Shown here: positions 7,033 through 9,425 of the stretch, in pieces | Layout of the letters: each line of letters starts with the position of its first letter | How positions within the stretch are numbered: the stretch's first letter is position 1 | DNA from: Euryarchaeota archaeon UBA596 | GTDB lineage: Archaea > Thermoplasmatota > Poseidoniia > Poseidoniales > Poseidoniaceae | Length of the DNA: 9,425 nt | NCBI GenBank assembly: GCA_002498205.1 | Contig: DAGQ01000005.1 | Location: 22,601-32,025, forward strand | Reading direction: 5' to 3' | Notes under the pieces: generated by a model | The model's database searches: none | What the model saw: the letters and a program-made list of their open reading frames with translations, nothing else | What the model was told of the DNA's origin: nothing | Translations under genes and position numbers: made by a program

Positions 7033-9425
7033 ATGATGATGGTAATTATTATTGTAGCCACAGTATTATTGATGATATTAATCTGGTTTGTATTTTTCAC
7101 AAATAATGATATGGTTGAGGATGATGGGTTGTCTTCTATTGTAAATTTTGAAATGCCAAAATTATTCAAGCAAGAGGAGGAAAAATTAGGCTTCTGGAGT
7201 AGTCGGAAATCCTCTAAAAAAGATGAGAGTGAGAGTCTTAAATCATTGAGAGGGGAGATGCTTGGTAAAAAGAAGAGTTTGAGTCATTTAGAGCAAGAAA
7301 TTAGTGATGTTCAGGATATTAGAAATGCCAGAACTGCTGCACGGAGAGATTTGGAAAATAAACGTACAAAATGTATGGATATGGCTGATGAAGTATTACA
7401 ACTACAAGATAAGTTAGGAATTCCTCCAGATGAGGCTTTTGATGATAATATCGAAAATATGGATTCAGCAGATTTAGATTTGCGTATGGTTGAGTTGTCT
7501 CATGTTTTAAGGTTATTAAGAAGAGAAGTTGATCATCAAGATGCTGAAAAAATGAAAGACCGATTAAGGCGTAAACAAGAAGAAGTTACTGAAAAAAGGA
7601 TGCTTCAAGAAAGAGAGAAAATTGAATTAGAAGAAAAAATCCTAAAAGATCGTTTAAAGAAAATGAAAGATGAAGAAGCTTTACGTTACAATATCGAGCA
7701 TGCGAAAACTATCGAAGAGTTGGATGATATTAAAATTACAACAAAAGACGAAAAAGAATTGAAAGAATTAAATGAATTAATAGAAAAAAGTCGTGCAAGA
7801 ATTATTCAAGAAGAGGAAGATTTACGTCATTTAGAACAGTTTGAAATGTTAAATGAAAGTATATTTAATTCGGAAACTGTGGCTGAATTAGAAAATATTG
7901 TTATTGAGGGTGTAAATGAAGAGCAGTTAGAACTTTTGAATAACAACTACTCTCAGAGGCATCAATTATTATTGGGCCGGGAAACTTTAGCTAAACAATT
8001 AAAAAGATATGAAGAGTTAATTGAGCAAATTGAAGGTTTTAATGAATTAGAGGAGTTTGATCAATTAGTTATTGATGGGGTAAATGCTCGTCAAATGAAG
8101 GAATTAGAGCAAATAAAACGTATGCGTAGAATGATTGTTGCAAATATTATGTATGAAAATATTATTTCAAAATCTGAAAGTGTTAAGGAATTAAATGAAT
8201 TAATAATAACTGGCGTAAGTGAAGAGAATGAATTTGAATTAATAAAGATGAGAAATGAGAAAATAAATGAATTAGAAGATGAAAAATTAAGTGCTTTAGT
8301 TAAAGAATATGAAGAAGTAATATCCGGATGTACTAGTGTTTTAGAACTTGATAATATTGAGTTTAAAGATGTTGAAGGTGATAAATTAGAGATGTTGGAT
8401 GAGTTAAAAAATGCTAAACGGGCGTCTTTAGTAGCAAAAATCCGAGAAGAAGGATATAGAGAAAATTATCAAAAATTAAGAGATCAGATGAAGACAATTG
8501 ATGATCTTGAAGAATTACAAGGATTTGAGCTCTTTAATGTTGGAGAGCATTATACTATAGAATTAGAAAAATTAAGATTAGGAAGAGTTGAATTTTTAGA
8601 AGAGCAAGAAAGAATTAGAATTGAGAAAGAAGAATTAGAAAAATATAACACAATAAGAAAATCCATAATGCATGCGCAAACTTCAGATGAAATTCAAGAA
8701 ATTGAAATTGGTGATGTTAATGAAGAGCAACAAGAAGAATTAACGAATTTAAAAGATGAAATGTATGTAATATTAAAAGAGGAGGAGTCCATTAGAACTT
8801 ATGTTGATAAAGCATTAGAATCGGAAAGTATTCCACCAATTGAGTTTAATGAGGATATTGAAAATGTGTTCTTATCAAGATTTGGGGAATATAATGCAAA
8901 AATTGGTGATGTTCAATTTAGTTTGATTTGGGAAAATAATAATGATTTAGATCTAATAATTAAAACTCCAAAAGATGAGTTGATACATCGGGCTAGAAAA
9001 ACCTCTAGTTGTAATGGAGTTTTAGATTTAGAAATGAATATGAAGCCAGAATCCAAGTCCCCTTTAGAAAATATTGTTTGGGAAGGAATTACTGGTGAAG
9101 GTGGTGAATATAGTATATTTATTTGGCATAGGAAAAGACATGGTATGTTACGAGGGAAAGATCCGACTAAATTTACTGTACGCGTTGCTAATGGTTCAAA
9201 TGAAGTTGTATTTTTGAGTGGCCAGACTTCTTTTGGTGATCCTCTGAAATTAATTTCTAATATTTCAGTAAAAGATATTGAAACTAGGGGTAAAGAAATC
9301 CAAGAAAAGGAAGGTGTGTATCTTTCAATTAAAGAGTTGATTGGAAATGCAAGTAGTGTTAATCAATTAGAAGAAATTGAATTAGTTGGTTTATCTAGAG
9401 TAAGATATAATGAATTGTTAACCAA
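7033..9425 (+). CDS. Membrane-anchored coiled-coil repeat protein with YfaP/DUF2135-like domain, 3' end missing
   Basis: The frame is open from ATG 7033 to the window edge (797 codons) with no stop. Three ATG codons in a row open it (7033, 7036, 7039), followed by a strongly hydrophobic anchor at residues 4-22 (VIIIVATVLLMILIWFVFF). An upstream TGA at 7024 blocks extension. After an acidic linker come Lys/Glu-rich predicted coiled coils (about 60-210). From about 220 to 590 a degenerate repeat recurs about every 56 residues, with core ELexIxIxGVNeeq. Residues about 610-740 break this pattern: a Trp/Gly-rich beta domain with IGDVQFSLIW, DLDLII (638-643), SSCNG, LDLEMN, ENIVW (679-683) and FTVRVANG. 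That order resembles YfaP/DUF2135-type beta-sandwich domains (my recognition, not a search). The repeat then seems to resume (VNQLEEIELVGL, near 777-788). Function is unknown; a scaffold or surface/envelope role is inference. Membrane topology is ambiguous. Confidence 0.85.
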   Translation, partial: MMMVIIIVATVLLMILIWFVFFTNNDMVEDDGLSSIVNFEMPKLFKQEEEKLGFWSSRKSSKKDESESLKSLRGEMLGKKKSLSHLEQEISDVQDIRNARTAARRDLENKRTKCMDMADEVLQLQDKLGIPPDEAFDDNIENMDSADLDLRMVELSHVLRLLRREVDHQDAEKMKDRLRRKQEEVTEKRMLQEREKIELEEKILKDRLKKMKDEEALRYNIEHAKTIEELDDIKITTKDEKELKELNELIEKSRARIIQEEEDLRHLEQFEMLNESIFNSETVAELENIVIEGVNEEQLELLNNNYSQRHQLLLGRETLAKQLKRYEELIEQIEGFNELEEFDQLVIDGVNARQMKELEQIKRMRRMIVANIMYENIISKSESVKELNELIITGVSEENEFELIKMRNEKINELEDEKLSALVKEYEEVISGCTSVLELDNIEFKDVEGDKLEMLDELKNAKRASLVAKIREEGYRENYQKLRDQMKTIDDLEELQGFELFNVGEHYTIELEKLRLGRVEFLEEQERIRIEKEELEKYNTIRKSIMHAQTSDEIQEIEIGDVNEEQQEELTNLKDEMYVILKEEESIRTYVDKALESESIPPIEFNEDIENVFLSRFGEYNAKIGDVQFSLIWENNNDLDLIIKTPKDELIHRARKTSSCNGVLDLEMNMKPESKSPLENIVWEGITGEGGEYSIFIWHRKRHGMLRGKDPTKFTVRVANGSNEVVFLSGQTSFGDPLKLISNISVKDIETRGKEIQEKEGVYLSIKELIGNASSVNQLEEIELVGLSRVRYNELLT
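7681..8820 (+). repeat. Tandem degenerate protein repeat, about 56 residues per unit
   Basis: Aligning on the position of the Gly in the GVN turn gives successive units at 7741 (ITTKDEK, weak), 7909 (IEGVNEEQ), 8077 (IDGVNARQ), 8212 (ITGVSEEN), 8368 (FKDVEGDK), 8536 (FNVGEH, weak) and 8713 (IGDVNEEQ). Spacings are 56, 56, 45, 52, 56 and 59 residues. Each unit has a helix with Tyr-Glu-Glu-Leu-Ile-like residues, a short ELexI strand-like or helical stretch, the GVN turn, then a charged helix with Arg/Lys/Glu. The repeat is visible at protein level only; the DNA has diverged, so it is old rather than a recent duplication. Confidence 0.65.

Noticed and set aside
7765..8205. An 18-base exact DNA repeat (7765-7782 and 8188-8205) encoding ELNEL
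   Set aside because: The copies lie at different phases of the protein repeat, so they reflect biased Glu/Leu/Asn codons and not a duplicated unit or mobile element.
1..9425. CRISPR array, insertion sequence, tRNA or rRNA
   Set aside because: No regularly spaced identical repeats, transposase motifs, terminal inverted repeats or cloverleaf-like sequences were found by eye.

Overview
The window is AT-rich and reads best as a fragment of a planktonic marine archaeon, most likely Thermoplasmatota of the Marine Group II (Poseidoniales) or III type. This is inference from three things: most starts have a TATA-like box close upstream and no convincing Shine-Dalgarno, the M50 protein is of an archaeal type, and secreted or anchored beta-propeller and peptidase genes are crowded together. 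No rRNA or tRNA is present to settle the lineage.

Layout: (1) 1-1005 (+) is the 3' part of a secreted sialidase-like (BNR/Asp-box) beta-propeller gene. (2) 1002-1904 (-) is a DUF1295 membrane protein of the steroid 5-alpha-reductase/isoprenylcysteine methyltransferase-like superfamily; its stop overlaps the previous stop tail to tail. (3) 1965-3992 (+) is a membrane-anchored, Cys- and His-rich LVIVD-repeat beta-propeller that diverges from the DUF1295 gene across a 60-base AT-rich promoter gap. (4) 4072-4188 (+) is a very short acidic ORF with one CxxC pair. (5) 4235-5887 (+) is a putative lipoprotein M28 zinc peptidase with all metal ligands present. (6) 5904-6791 (-) is an M50 (site-2-protease-like) membrane metalloprotease, tail to tail with the M28 gene. 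(7) 6792-7032 is a very AT-rich divergent promoter region. (8) 7033-9425 (+) is a large open gene running off the window. It encodes an N-terminal membrane anchor, a long charged coiled coil built on a degenerate repeat of about 56 residues, and a beta-sandwich domain resembling YfaP/DUF2135, after which the same repeat appears to resume.

Three of the proteins (sialidase-like, LVIVD, M28) look designed for the outside of the cell, which suits a heterotroph that degrades protein and polysaccharide at its surface. The M50 protease and DUF1295 protein are integral membrane proteins. Nothing shows that these genes form one operon: strands alternate and the spacing suggests mostly single-gene units. 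The least explained item is the repeat/coiled-coil/beta-domain protein at the right end.
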